A stretch of 64,000 nucleotides of DNA. Source: Bremerella sp. TYQ1 (GTDB taxonomy: Bacteria; Planctomycetota; Planctomycetia; Pirellulales; Pirellulaceae). The notes under the pieces are model-generated. The model did no database searches. It worked only from the letters and a program-made list of their open reading frames with translations, and was not told the DNA's origin. The stretch lies in contig NZ_CP083740.1 in the NCBI RefSeq assembly GCF_020150455.1, positions 4,960,001-5,024,000 on the forward strand. Direction: 5' to 3'. Position 1 is the first letter of the stretch. Each line of letters begins with the position of its first letter. The position numbers and the translations under genes were made by a program. Shown here in pieces: positions 55,797 to 64,000 of this stretch.

Positions 55797-56558
55797 TTAT
55801 TTTGGCCGGAACACCCACTCTAGCCGGCACCAATCGTTCATCTCGCTGAGTAAGTCTTCCGTGCTGGTGTAGTCGCGGTCCGGCACCAGGTGACCTCCCA
55901 CGGCAACATGCACGTCATCGGTCGTCCAGGGCCAAGGGGATGTCAGGAAGGTGCCATCTCCTTGCGGCTCGACTGTCAGTGGAGCTTCGCCAGGCGTTTC
56001 TTCGAAGGTGTGCGTTTCGGTTCGGTGATCGAGGCAAAGCCATAGGCTGAACCAATCGAAGAACCGTAACTGCCGGATTGCCAGTTTTACTTCGTGATCG
56101 TCGCACAACGGATGTCTTGATTCCCAGTTGTCGCGCCACGTGTCGCACAGCTCTTCGTACTTGTGGATGAATCGCTGCCCTGCTTCGCTCTCGGCTGAAT
56201 GGCTATGTTCCCGGAGCATCATGAAATGCTCGGCAATCAAGTACTGAGCGAAGGGGCTGATGCGACCGGCCCATTCAATCGAGTGAGTCCAAATTGCGTG
56301 CGAATCGTCCGCAGGGGAATCAAGAAACGAGACCGGGCGTTTCGTTTCTGGATCGATTGGAGGAGACTTGTCGACAGGAATCCAACCGTCGTCATGATGG
56401 AAAATGGCTGGCCAAACGACTTCTGGATGCACCAGCGGTTGGAACGGCCCGTTGCCCCAATGCGAGGCCAAGTCGCCGGAAAGAGCCGCATGGATCGATT
56501 GCGGAATCAGAAACAGCGCCGACTCGTCGGGCGAGATCTTATAAGGGCGAACAATCAC
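55797..56558 (-). CDS. DUF3891 family protein
   Basis: 253 residues from a GTG start at 56558 (AAAGG upstream), which gives the family N-terminus VIVRPYKISPDESALFLIPQ; the longer frame to 56636 is rich in unlikely residues. HFHHDDGW-like AIFHHDDGWIPVD with adjacent His/Asp, ISPFAQYLIAEHFMML and a charged C-terminus fit DUF3891, an all-helical HD-like family of unknown function. Soluble. A possible plus-strand promoter lies just beyond its stop. Confidence 0.78.
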   Translation of the reverse strand: MIVRPYKISPDESALFLIPQSIHAALSGDLASHWGNGPFQPLVHPEVVWPAIFHHDDGWIPVDKSPPIDPETKRPVSFLDSPADDSHAIWTHSIEWAGRISPFAQYLIAEHFMMLREHSHSAESEAGQRFIHKYEELCDTWRDNWESRHPLCDDHEVKLAIRQLRFFDWFSLWLCLDHRTETHTFEETPGEAPLTVEPQGDGTFLTSPWPWTTDDVHVAVGGHLVPDRDYTSTEDLLSEMNDWCRLEWVFRPK

Positions 56559-56642
56559 GGCGGGGCCTTTCAAGGAAGCAGCGAAGGGAGGACAGCCCCG
56601 CGAGCGAGTGTGCGCTCGTACGACCGCCAAACCCACTCTTGT

Positions 56643-56746
56643 ACCCTCTCCCTTCCCAACGGAAAGGGATGGGGTGAGGGTTGCGAATCTGGTACCACCG
56701 ATGCCCCTTCACCCTGACCCTTTCCCCGCGGACGGTGGAGAGGGGA
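56643..56746. repeat. Palindromic REP-like intergenic element
   Basis: Two C/T-rich, G/A-rich hairpin-forming halves: CCCTCTCCCTT with AAGGGAT...GTGAGGG (56644-56680), then CCCCTTCACCC with GTGGAGAGGGG (56704-56745). This type of sequence recurs between genes in planctomycete genomes. It lies between the minus-strand genes 56558 and 56817. Confidence 0.65.
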
Positions 56747-56816
56747 CTAAGCGGAGCATGCCTGCGTCTTCCAGGCGTAGTACCTGATTTTAATTGTACC
56801 CAACCGCCGCATGGGC

Positions 56817-58289
56817 TTAGCGTTTTTGGACCGCTTTGATTTTGGCGGAGATTCGTTTGGGCTCTTCCGAGTCGTCCGATTTCGCGACACTATTTTTTTC
56901 GTCGGTGTCGGCGATGTTCGGTTTCGGAGCGTCGATCAGATCGAAGCCGCTCATGAACGAGCGATCGGCCTGGCCGAATTTTTCGGCCAGACTGGTCTCG
57001 TAGGTGAAGACGATCGAGTAGCGGCGACCGCTGTCATCGGACACCAGGTAATAGATCCACGTGATCGGCATCTTGTTGGCCGAGCCGATGGCAGTGACAC
57101 GAAGTTCACGTAGGCCTTGCGAGTTGACCGACTGGCTGGCATCGATCACTTTGCCGAGTCGATCGTTCAATGCCTTTTTGACGTCGGCTTCGAAGCCTTC
57201 AATCGTCATCTGTTCGCCTGGCTTCAAGTTGGTCAAGCGGTTCACGTTGGCTTGGGCCAACAGCTCGCCATCTTGAACCATGCGGAAAACGGTTTGCTTC
57301 GGGGTTTCCGCCATGGCAAACCAATCTCGTTGGTGCAGCAAACGGAAGCCAGCTTCTTCGCCAGCGAACGAAAGCATTTCGCTGCCATGGTTGGCTTGCA
57401 GATCGATCTTGGCCAGGCTGACGTCGGTAAGTTCGTCGGCAGGGCCCTCGGTGGCCGAAATCTGGGTGCGAACGACGGCCGTGACATCAAAGCCAGGAAT
57501 CGCATGGCCGATGCTGCGGTCTTCTTTGATCGATGCCGCGAACCAAGTAATTGCTCGGTGACGCGTGTCGAAGTTGATGCGGGCCTTCAATTCAATCTCG
57601 GTGGCGACCCCTTGGATCGCTCCGGAAACCGTACCTTCTAAGGAGATTTTAGCGATTCCGGAAGCGTCGACTTCGGTCAGCGTGGCAATGACCTGCTGGC
57701 TGTTGATGGCATCGATGCCTAAGGCTTGGGCGAGGGCCTGGTTGCTGGGCGACCACTCTTGCTCGACAGCGACCGGTTCCGTGGGCAGAAGCTTGCCTAG
57801 AACGCCAGGGTTGCCGGGAACGCTGATCATCTCCAGCTCTTCGCGCGTCAGCGAATACTGAGGGCTGAACATAAGGGGCCGGTCGCCGCTGGTATCAACG
57901 GAGATCAGTCGCTTAACGGTAGGCAACTTGTCGCTAACCGGTTTGTCGTTGACGGTCGATTCGGTTTCTGCCGTTTCATACAAGCGAACTGCGGTGGAAG
58001 GGCCCAGGATTCGCTCAAAAGCGATGTACTTTCCTTCCAGCGACATCGGGAATTTGCGGACCTTCTTCCCATCGGGATTGATCCGCATGGTCCCTTCGAC
58101 TTTCAGCTGGGTCTGGATTTGCCGGGTTTTCGCCTGCAGTTTCTCCGTCAGCTCGTAGCTATCGGCAGCGGAAAGAGGAGCGGCCAGGCAGAGTGTCAAA
58201 ATGGCAGCCGTAATGGACAGTTTGTGGCAGAACAACGGGTTTCCGTAAATTCGCGTAACGAATATTGCCTGGCAAGCATCGAAAAACAT
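56817..58289 (-). CDS. Exported hypothetical protein, 490 aa
   Basis: The N-terminus includes a hydrophobic stretch (KLSITAAILTLCLAAPLSAA) that acts as a signal peptide, about 23 residues after the ATG at 58289; a shorter start may be real. The mature region has repeated beta-rich parts and short motifs such as KVEGTMRINPDGKKVRKFPM, ISVPGNPGVLGKLLPTEPVA and ARINFDTRHRAITWFAASIK. The C-terminus is acidic then basic. I do not recognise a domain. It is followed by the REP-like element. Confidence 0.75.
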   Translation of the reverse strand: MFFDACQAIFVTRIYGNPLFCHKLSITAAILTLCLAAPLSAADSYELTEKLQAKTRQIQTQLKVEGTMRINPDGKKVRKFPMSLEGKYIAFERILGPSTAVRLYETAETESTVNDKPVSDKLPTVKRLISVDTSGDRPLMFSPQYSLTREELEMISVPGNPGVLGKLLPTEPVAVEQEWSPSNQALAQALGIDAINSQQVIATLTEVDASGIAKISLEGTVSGAIQGVATEIELKARINFDTRHRAITWFAASIKEDRSIGHAIPGFDVTAVVRTQISATEGPADELTDVSLAKIDLQANHGSEMLSFAGEEAGFRLLHQRDWFAMAETPKQTVFRMVQDGELLAQANVNRLTNLKPGEQMTIEGFEADVKKALNDRLGKVIDASQSVNSQGLRELRVTAIGSANKMPITWIYYLVSDDSGRRYSIVFTYETSLAEKFGQADRSFMSGFDLIDAPKPNIADTDEKNSVAKSDDSEEPKRISAKIKAVQKR

Positions 58290-58839
58290 GGCAGCGGCCT
58301 AGGAATGAGAGTCTCTCGTTAAAAGCAGAAATCGCTATATACGGAAGAATCGTCAATCCTGGAGGGCATGTTGAAGGAAAGTTGCTTCTGCGGTTTTGAT
58401 CCACAGAGACTAATTTGACATTCCCGCCGTAAACCTATACGAACTGCGGAAATGACACGACCATTGGCATGCGATTCGCAACACCTCTTCAGGCATTGAC
58501 TTACGACGATTGCCTGCCAGGCCTCAAGGCCCCCGAAGTGGTGGATTTTGAGAATTTCATGAACAAATGAGCAACCAAACGGGTCATTTCCTCGTATAAG
58601 GTCATAGATAAAGGTTGGTTTGCAGGCTAATAGTTCATTAGTTTAGTTGGCAATCCAACCGAAGACTTTTCAAGCATCTGACAGAAAGAGGCGCCCGTCG
58701 GCGGATGGGTAGCTGTCCCGTTGCTTGAGTGATAGTCGCCCGGGAAGGGTGACTCTCTCCAAGTTAGACATCGTTTGGGCGAGTCGGAACTCGCAGGGAA
58801 AACCAGACGGATGTTGTTGATCACTGAGTGAGGGACAAC
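58290..58839. promoter_or_regulatory. Long divergent upstream region of the sigma factor gene
   Basis: 550 bp between the exported hypothetical gene and the sigma factor. A TTGACA hexamer (58415-58420) has a TATACG 15 bp later, a weak promoter candidate. The rest is without visible genes; a long untranslated leader of up to 400 nt is possible. Confidence 0.3.
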
Positions 58840-60513
58840 ATGAACAAGGGATACCAGAATGTCGCGCTCCGACAGTTGCGTGACCAGCAGATTAAATATG
58901 CTCCCCGGGATCGCAAGCTCGATCAGGCCAATCGTGCAGAGAAACTTATCTCTGAGATCGACCCGAGCAAGCAGTACCCGGTCGACTATATCTACTATCG
59001 TTTGACCGATTTCCGTCCTGAGCAGCCGAACGTTGGTTCGCTTCTGCCAGGCAAGTCGGCTTCGGAAGACCTCCGCTTGATGGTGGAAGACCTTTCGGAT
59101 GCCGCGGATGTCTCGGTCGATTCCGTTCCGGAAGAAGTGCTGACCGTCGAACAGTTGAGCGACCGCTTCAACGTTTCGACCAAAACGATCTCGCGATGGC
59201 GTAAACAAGGCCTCGTCAGTCGTAAGTTCCTCTTCGACGGACGAAAGCGTGTCGGATTCCTTCGCAGCAGCGTCGAACGCTTCGTGAAGGACAATCCTGA
59301 CCGTATCGAACGTGGTCGTCATTTCAGTCAGCTTTCGGACGCTGAAAAGCTGGAGATCATCGACCGAGCTCGCCGTTTGGCCAACGCGGGAGGTACCCCT
59401 TCGGAAGTTGCCAAACGCGTGGCCGCGAAGATGGGACGTAGCGTCGAAACGATTCGTTACACGCTGAAGCATCATGATGACGAGCAGCCGAAGGAAGCGG
59501 TCTTCCCACGCGGAAGTGGCCCGCTGACCGAGTCGGCCAAGCAGATCATCTATGGCGAATATCGCCATGGTGTTTCGGTCGATCGACTTTCGGAAAAGCA
59601 TGGCCGAACGCGGGCCTCGATTTATCGGGTGATCAACGAGATCCGCTTCCGCCACATTACCGAACTGCCGCTGGATTGCATCTACAACGACGACTTTGAA
59701 AAGCCAGAGTTGGAAGAGGATATCCTCGGCGAAATGCCACCGCACGAAAAGCCAGCTCGTAAAGTTCGTGTTCCTTCGGGACTGCCAACCTACTTGGCTT
59801 CGCTGTATGAAATGCCGCTTCTGACGCGTGAGCAGGAATATCACTTGTTCCGTAAGTTCAACTTCCTGAAGCACAAAGCATTGAAGATCCGCGAGCAGCT
59901 GGATGAACAGCGTCCGAAGTCGAGCGACATGGACGCCATCGAGCAGCTTTACGACAAAGCGAGCGAAGTGAAGAACCTGATCGTGCAGTCGAACTTGCGA
60001 TTGGTGGTTTCGATCGCCAAGCGTCATGTCGGTGCGACGGAAGACTTCTTCGAACTCGTTTCGGACGGCAACATGTCGTTGATTCGTGCGGCCGAGAAGT
60101 TCGACTACTCGCGAGGTAACAAGTTCAGCACCTACTGTAGCTGGGCGATCATGAAGAACTTTGCCCGAACCATTCCGGTCGAGTTCCGTCATCGCGATCG
60201 TTACCGTACGAGCTTGGACGAATACTTCACCACGCGTGTCGACGAACGTACCGATCAGTACGAACAGGAAATGGCTCAGCAGACTCGCGAAAAGCAGATC
60301 GACAAGATCCTGCATCGCTTGGATGAACGTGAGCAGAAGATCATCATCCGCCGTTTCGGTTTGGACCACAGCCGCGAACCACAGACACTAAAGGAAGTGG
60401 GCGAAGAGCTGGGCGTGACCAAGGAACGAATTCGCCAGATCGAAGCACGTGCTTTGAACAAGCTGAAAACGGCCGCGAAGGATTACAACTTCGACCTCCC
60501 GGAAACCAACTAA
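58840..60513 (+). CDS. Sigma-70 family RNA polymerase sigma factor with three N-terminal HTH units
   Basis: 557 residues from the ATG at 58840 (GAGGG upstream). The N-terminal half has three helix-turn-helix units: MerR-like LTVEQLSDRFNVSTKTISRW (101-146), a second near GGTPSEVAKRVAAKMGRSVE (164-212), and a third GVSVDRLSEKHGRTRASIYR (228-270). Then the sigma core: region 1.2 GLPTYLASLYEMPLLTREQE (about 313-340), region 2 SNLRLVVSIAKRHVG to YCSWAIMKNFARTIP (375-446), a short region 3, and region 4 LKEVGEELGVTKERIRQIEA (488-550). It carries no region 1.1. Probably a major or alternative sigma factor of the RpoD group. Confidence 0.88.
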   Translation: MNKGYQNVALRQLRDQQIKYAPRDRKLDQANRAEKLISEIDPSKQYPVDYIYYRLTDFRPEQPNVGSLLPGKSASEDLRLMVEDLSDAADVSVDSVPEEVLTVEQLSDRFNVSTKTISRWRKQGLVSRKFLFDGRKRVGFLRSSVERFVKDNPDRIERGRHFSQLSDAEKLEIIDRARRLANAGGTPSEVAKRVAAKMGRSVETIRYTLKHHDDEQPKEAVFPRGSGPLTESAKQIIYGEYRHGVSVDRLSEKHGRTRASIYRVINEIRFRHITELPLDCIYNDDFEKPELEEDILGEMPPHEKPARKVRVPSGLPTYLASLYEMPLLTREQEYHLFRKFNFLKHKALKIREQLDEQRPKSSDMDAIEQLYDKASEVKNLIVQSNLRLVVSIAKRHVGATEDFFELVSDGNMSLIRAAEKFDYSRGNKFSTYCSWAIMKNFARTIPVEFRHRDRYRTSLDEYFTTRVDERTDQYEQEMAQQTREKQIDKILHRLDEREQKIIIRRFGLDHSREPQTLKEVGEELGVTKERIRQIEARALNKLKTAAKDYNFDLPETN

Positions 60514-60547
60514 TTCGCCCCCAGCGAACGACGTTTCCATCATGCGA

Positions 60548-60579
60548 AAAGCCAGAGGCTACGGTCTCTGGCTTTTTTT
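60548..60579 (+). terminator. Rho-independent terminator
   Basis: GCCAGAG (60551-60557) pairs with CTCTGGC (60566-60572), extended by A/T pairs, followed by seven T residues; it ends the sigma factor gene. Confidence 0.9.
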
Positions 60580-60656
60580 GTTGCCCTGTTTGCAGCGGTA
60601 GGTTAAGCAGAATGTAGGACGCGTGTCGCATTGCTGCCGGAGCTAGGAGACCATTT

Positions 60657-61337
60657 ATGAACACCAGTATCCTTCAACGTGAGGCGATTGCGCAGGAAGC
60701 AGCCGTTCCCGATTCCAGCGATGTATATGCCGGCTGGTCGGAAGAACTGGCGGACACGTTGGGGTATCGTGTGCTGTCGGCCCAACAAGAAAACGCTCGG
60801 CAGCTTGCGCACTTGCACGAAACGCTCGCAGAGTTAGAGATTGCGCCGTTCACAAACGAAAGCGTGAAAGCTTACAAAGATGCCTGCGAGGAAGAGGCTT
60901 TCACCACACTGGACAATATCATCGATTCCTCATTCATTCTGGGGCTGTTTGCTGCGGTGGGGGCGTTTCCTGTGTTGATCGTTGCGGCACTGTTTTCGAT
61001 GGGCGAGCTCGCATTCTATGCCGCCGCAGTGCTCTCGGTAGGAATGGTGATTGCGATTGCTTGCTATAACCTGGGAGGGCACTATTTCCTCGAGAAAAAG
61101 TGGCAAATGCATGCATTGGAGGCCTATCCAGAGCCTGTCCCCGAGTTCGCATTGCAAACCGCGATGGACATTAAGAACCGTTGCCCTGATGTCGAGTTTT
61201 ACATCAGCACATTAGTAGAAGCGGAGGTCATTATCGATCCCTTTCTGGTGCTTCGTTTTCATGACGGCGAGCGGGATCGCGACTACTACCTGGAAGTCTG
61301 GAACGAGTCGACGTTTCAGGGGGAGCGTGAAGTCTGA
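60657..61337 (+). CDS. Membrane protein of unknown function, paralogue of 62666-63337
   Basis: 226 residues. A cytoplasmic N-terminal helix region (LHETLAELEIAPFTNESVKA), two membrane segments (FILGLFAAVGAFPVLIVAAL and LAFYAAAVLSVGMVIAIAC), then a C-terminal domain with PEPVPEFALQTAMDIKNRCP, VIIDPFLVLRF and YYLEVWNESTFQGERE. The same layout and motifs occur in 62666-63337. I do not recognise a named family. It is preceded by a terminator, so it is probably a new transcription unit. Confidence 0.75.
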   Translation: MNTSILQREAIAQEAAVPDSSDVYAGWSEELADTLGYRVLSAQQENARQLAHLHETLAELEIAPFTNESVKAYKDACEEEAFTTLDNIIDSSFILGLFAAVGAFPVLIVAALFSMGELAFYAAAVLSVGMVIAIACYNLGGHYFLEKKWQMHALEAYPEPVPEFALQTAMDIKNRCPDVEFYISTLVEAEVIIDPFLVLRFHDGERDRDYYLEVWNESTFQGEREV

Positions 61338-61374
61338 GATTTGGCCGGTCCGTTCAAGTCGGCAGTATTTGGCA

Positions 61375-61779
61375 TCAAGAAGAGCGGTCCGATGGAGCGG
61401 GGTATTTGCCGAAGATCAGGCCGAAGATTAGTACCAGGTAGGTCCATGCTACGACGATGAACATCATCACGATGACATAAATGTGCAGCTTGATGGCTTC
61501 TTTGAATACCGCGGCGACGTATGCTTTCACGGTCACGTTATCGGCCTCAGGCGGTGGAATAGGGACCTCTGTTACCCACACTCCGCCGAAGCTGCTTAGC
61601 AAGGCCAGCAGCATTGAAACGATGATCCAGCCGATCAATTGCGTGAGCGTGCCCCAGGTACCTTCCATGATTCTTTTCGCCAGTTTGCCGGCCAGTCCCA
61701 GCAGGAAAAGAATTGCCCAACCGATTGCGCTCATGCAAAGCAGGAACAGAACGAGGGTGATCCACTGAGGTAAGTTCAT
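61375..61779 (-). CDS. Hypothetical membrane protein, 134 aa
   Basis: Three predicted membrane segments: WITLVLFLLCMSAIGWAILF, LTQLIGWIIVSMLLALLSSF and IYVIVMMFIVVAWTYLVLIF. The ATG at 61779 is used; a GTG three codons upstream is possible. It is convergent with the paralogue gene at 60657 and divergent from 61945. No family recognised. Confidence 0.65.
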   Translation of the reverse strand: MNLPQWITLVLFLLCMSAIGWAILFLLGLAGKLAKRIMEGTWGTLTQLIGWIIVSMLLALLSSFGGVWVTEVPIPPPEADNVTVKAYVAAVFKEAIKLHIYVIVMMFIVVAWTYLVLIFGLIFGKYPAPSDRSS

Positions 61780-61944
61780 CGTCGGCACAGCGAGGGACAG
61801 TTTGAGCGAGGCAGCCGGATTTTATCAGGCCAATTTTTCCGTGTCACCAATTTTTCAAGCAGTGCCCCGTACCGTTTTTGCTGGAAGGAATCGCTCTTGT
61901 CGCGCAGACTCAAGCGATCGTAAACGCTTATCGATAGAGATCCA

Positions 61945-62556
61945 ATGAGCCGCGCCACGCAGATCGTTCGTTACCTGATACCTCGCATCGCGCTTGTCGA
62001 TCTTCCATGGATGTTGGGCGTTGCAGCGGCCGGGTCACTGCTGGCAGGCCTGTATGGAATTGGGCACGATCAGCTGACCTATTCGATCTCGCCAGAGTAC
62101 TTCACGAAGATGAAGTTCGAGCAGTTTCACTACGCCGACTTCGGTTTCGGAAATCGCGTTTTTGTGGCCACGATTGGCTTTCTTGCGTCGTGGTGGGTGG
62201 GGGCGATTGCGGCTTGGCTGCTTGCACGACGTTTGATTCCTGGTCAGCCTCGCAGCGTCGCGATTAGCCAGATTGTGCGAGGATTTCTCGTTGTTTTGGT
62301 GGTGACGTTTCTCTTTGGATTCGCTGGATATGTCGTCGGAATCTGGCGAGGACCGGAGGCTGACTACAGTCGTTGGCAGACCATGATCGACGTCTTGGGT
62401 ATCGAGCAGCCATGGCATTTTGTGCGTGTCGCGACGATTCACAGTGGAAGTTATTTAGGTGGGCTCGTCGGATTAATTTTTGCTTTGCTGCTGATTCGCC
62501 CTGTTGAATCTGCGGAGCGGAAAACGCTTGATTCGACAAAATTCGTGCGAGCTTAA
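61945..62556 (+). CDS. Hypothetical multi-span membrane protein
   Basis: 203 residues with four hydrophobic segments (LPWMLGVAAAGSLLAGLYGI, VFVATIGFLASWWVGAIAAW, GFLVVLVVTFLFGFAGYVVG and YLGGLVGLIFALLLIRP). A large loop carries DQLTYSISPEYFTKMKFEQF. No known family recognised. It lies between the two members of the paralogue pair. Confidence 0.7.
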   Translation: MSRATQIVRYLIPRIALVDLPWMLGVAAAGSLLAGLYGIGHDQLTYSISPEYFTKMKFEQFHYADFGFGNRVFVATIGFLASWWVGAIAAWLLARRLIPGQPRSVAISQIVRGFLVVLVVTFLFGFAGYVVGIWRGPEADYSRWQTMIDVLGIEQPWHFVRVATIHSGSYLGGLVGLIFALLLIRPVESAERKTLDSTKFVRA

Positions 62557-62665
62557 ACGCCTTTTGCTAGGTTTCATTTGTGGGCCTGCTTGATGCTTCG
62601 TGTGGGAAATCACGAGCGAACCAGTCGATTGCTTGATGACCGATCGGGGGCATAGGAGTAGCGCC

Positions 62666-63337
62666 ATGAATGTCTCGGAATTGCAGCGGGAACCGATTCT
62701 GCTAGAGGCCCGCGACCATTCGCCGGAAGATCTTTCGCATGCGTTGGCCGACGAAGCGAGTGCCGTGCTGGGATATACCACCACGCTAACGCGGGCACGT
62801 CGCAGGGCCGCATTGCAGCAAACGTTAGAGGAGTTGGACGTCCGTCCGTTCACTCACGAAAGCGTGCAGCGTTACAAGGAAGCTGGCGTACGGCAGCCCC
62901 ACTGGTTGCTCTCGACACTGCTTAACAGCGTAGCGGCAATCGGAGCGATTGCGGCGGTCGCAGGAATTCCGATGCTCATCGTTGCCGCATTAACGATGAA
63001 CGCCTCTTTGGCGTTCGCCGTAGCGTTGGCGATCGTCTTCGGGGGAATCGCTCTCTTTGTATTTTCTATACTGGGTGAAAGCCTTCTAACGCAGCGAATT
63101 TGGCTGACGTACGACTTGGCGTATTACACGAAGCCCGTCCCAGAGTTCGCCCTGCAAACGGCGATCGACATCAAAAAGAAGCATCCCGAAGTGGAGTTCT
63201 TTGTCTGTTCACTGGAGGAAAGCCAAGTTGTCCTCGACCCATTCCTGGTCATGCGAATCCCTGGCGATCCAACGCTTCGCGAGTATTATCTGGAAGTGTG
63301 GAACGAGCCGGAATTCCAGGGAAAACGCGAGGCGTAA
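62666..63337 (+). CDS. Membrane protein of unknown function, paralogue of 60657-61337
   Basis: 223 residues from the ATG at 62666 (AGGAG upstream). N-terminal helical part (QQTLEELDVRPFTHESVQRY), two membrane segments (AIAAVAGIPMLIVAALTMN and LAFAVALAIVFGGIALFVF), C-terminal KPVPEFALQTAIDIKKKHPE, VVLDPFLVMRI and YYLEVWNEPEFQGKRE. The C-terminal domain is nearly identical in motif to that of 60657-61337, so they arose by duplication. A terminator follows. Confidence 0.75.
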   Translation: MNVSELQREPILLEARDHSPEDLSHALADEASAVLGYTTTLTRARRRAALQQTLEELDVRPFTHESVQRYKEAGVRQPHWLLSTLLNSVAAIGAIAAVAGIPMLIVAALTMNASLAFAVALAIVFGGIALFVFSILGESLLTQRIWLTYDLAYYTKPVPEFALQTAIDIKKKHPEVEFFVCSLEESQVVLDPFLVMRIPGDPTLREYYLEVWNEPEFQGKREA

Positions 63338-63349
63338 CGGGTTGATTCA

Positions 63350-63384
63350 ACGCATGCTCAATACGTCGTGAGCATGCGTTTTTT
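63350..63384 (+). terminator. Rho-independent terminator
   Basis: ACGCATGCTCA (63350-63360) pairs perfectly with TGAGCATGCGT (63369-63379), followed by a T-run. It ends the paralogue gene at 62666. Confidence 0.9.
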
Positions 63385-63396
63385 GTGGGGAATTGC

Positions 63397-63846
63397 CTAT
63401 CGTTTCTTCGAGAGATCAAAGTCTTTCAGGTCGTATGTGAACGCGCTTTCGCTATCGGAAACAGAAGCGATAAGCGGGCTCGTGTTCGGGATGCGAAACG
63501 ATCGGGGGATGGCTTGAACGTTCTTGGGGATTTGGCGTGGCGAGCCTGGCAGTGGATCGCCCGGTGGTGGTTGAATGGTGATGACATACTGACCGACCGC
63601 CACCCCTTTTAGGTCGACGCGTCCCTGTTCGTCGAGCGTGCCGCCATAAGCTTCCCCGTTTTCGTGGCTGGCAAAATCAATCAGGGCGCCGGTGAGTGGT
63701 TTGCCTCCCTGCGTGATCTGGGCTGAAATGTCGGTCCGCTTCAAATGCGATCGCGGTTGTTGGCTGCATCCAGCCAAGGAAAGTGAAACAATCGTGCCCA
63801 GCAAGATCATGTAACCAGGGCCTGGAGAGAGAAAAAAATTCTTCAT
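63397..63846 (-). CDS. Small lipoprotein with carboxypeptidase-regulatory-like fold
   Basis: 149 residues from the ATG at 63846. The signal peptide ends in the lipobox LAGC. The mature part (ISAQITQGGKPLTGALIDFA, EQGRVDLKGVAVGQYVITIQ) is the same beta-sandwich type as the lipoprotein at 18927-19319. It lies 60 bp after the DUF1559 gene that is cut by the right edge, repeating the DUF1559-lipoprotein gene pair. Confidence 0.85.
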   Translation of the reverse strand: MKNFFLSPGPGYMILLGTIVSLSLAGCSQQPRSHLKRTDISAQITQGGKPLTGALIDFASHENGEAYGGTLDEQGRVDLKGVAVGQYVITIQPPPGDPLPGSPRQIPKNVQAIPRSFRIPNTSPLIASVSDSESAFTYDLKDFDLSKKR

Positions 63847-63906
63847 GGCAGATCTCAAGTGCGAGTGTTCGAGTTTCAAGAAGCGTTGCGCTAGGGCGGC
63901 CGATGT

Positions 63907-64000
63907 TTAAAGGTCGGAGATGACAAGACCATCGTCCAGCGTGAAGCCTCGGCGCAGCATCTCCATGTCGGCCGTTTCCTGAACGAAGCGAACCGAACCG
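63907..64000 (-). CDS. DUF1559 family protein, C-terminal end only
   Basis: Minus-strand coding end with stop at 63907-63909; the visible residues include GSVRFVQETADMEMLRRG and end in VISDL. GSVRF followed by a Leu/Arg-rich tail is the C-terminal signature of DUF1559 proteins. The rest lies outside the window. It precedes the lipoprotein gene 63397-63846. Confidence 0.75.
   Translation of the reverse strand, partial: GSVRFVQETADMEMLRRGFTLDDGLVISDL

Noticed and set aside
58627..60369. 580-aa open frame on the minus strand opposite the sigma factor
   Set aside because: It is the codon-usage shadow of the sigma gene; no ribosome binding site, low-complexity composition and no domain.

Overview
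The window looks like chromosomal DNA of a planctomycete, most likely of the Pirellulales (Blastopirellula/Bremerella/Rhodopirellula type). The evidence is four genes of the DUF1559 pilin-like family (one cut by the right edge), two exported sulfatases, several Tat-exported Gfo/Idh/MocA oxidoreductases, a small basic protein restricted to the Planctomycetes/Verrucomicrobia/Chlamydiae group, an LL-diaminopimelate aminotransferase and a main-type sigma factor with extra helix-turn-helix domains. I saw no rRNA, tRNA, CRISPR array, transposase or phage gene. All calls rest on reading the sequence; no database search was possible.

Layout. 1-3.6 kb: a DUF255 thioredoxin-like protein (cut at the left edge), panB, and a secreted protein of unknown function. 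3.7-6.6 kb: an accessory, partly AT-richer patch with four small genes: a hypothetical pair, one member possibly HNH-like, bounded by inverted 14-bp repeats, an RraB-like protein and a SUKH/SMI1-KNR4 protein. 6.6-15 kb: two sulfatases, a serine-hydrolase-fold protein without its catalytic residues, an RtcB-type RNA ligase and a Gfo/Idh/MocA protein. 15-19.4 kb: two DUF1559 genes, each followed by a small lipoprotein. 19.4-23 kb: an SGNH esterase, a second Gfo/Idh/MocA protein and a sialidase-fold protein, again a polysaccharide-degradation flavour. 23-28 kb: an HTH regulator, a planctomycete ECF-type sigma factor, rhodanese, DinB and YCII proteins, a bestrophin-like membrane protein and an SGNH hydrolase.

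28-44 kb: the hpt / glycosyltransferase / ExoD minus-strand operon, a metallophosphoesterase, an esterase, another glycosyltransferase, dapL, a third DUF1559 gene, an HDOD protein with a dead GGDEF domain, an M50 protease, an orphan N6-type DNA methyltransferase, glgC and a SAM methyltransferase. 43.4-50.6 kb: a sugar-catabolism cluster (DUF4432 epimerase, cupin isomerase, two TIM-barrel sugar isomerases and a Gfo/Idh/MocA dehydrogenase), interrupted by a GxxExxY gene framed by a near-perfect inverted repeat. 50.7-64 kb: housekeeping genes (scpB, rpe, accD, a protein kinase, the small basic protein, the sigma factor) plus a pair of diverged membrane-protein paralogues and the end of another DUF1559/lipoprotein pair.

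The most unusual items are: the sigma factor with three HTH units ahead of its core; a phosphoglycerate-mutase-fold protein between rpe and accD that has lost both catalytic histidines; a class C beta-lactamase-fold protein with its SxxK replaced; the inverted-repeat cassette around the GxxExxY gene; the repeat-bounded island at 3.8-5.1 kb; and a near-consensus sigma-70 promoter with no gene to serve on its strand.
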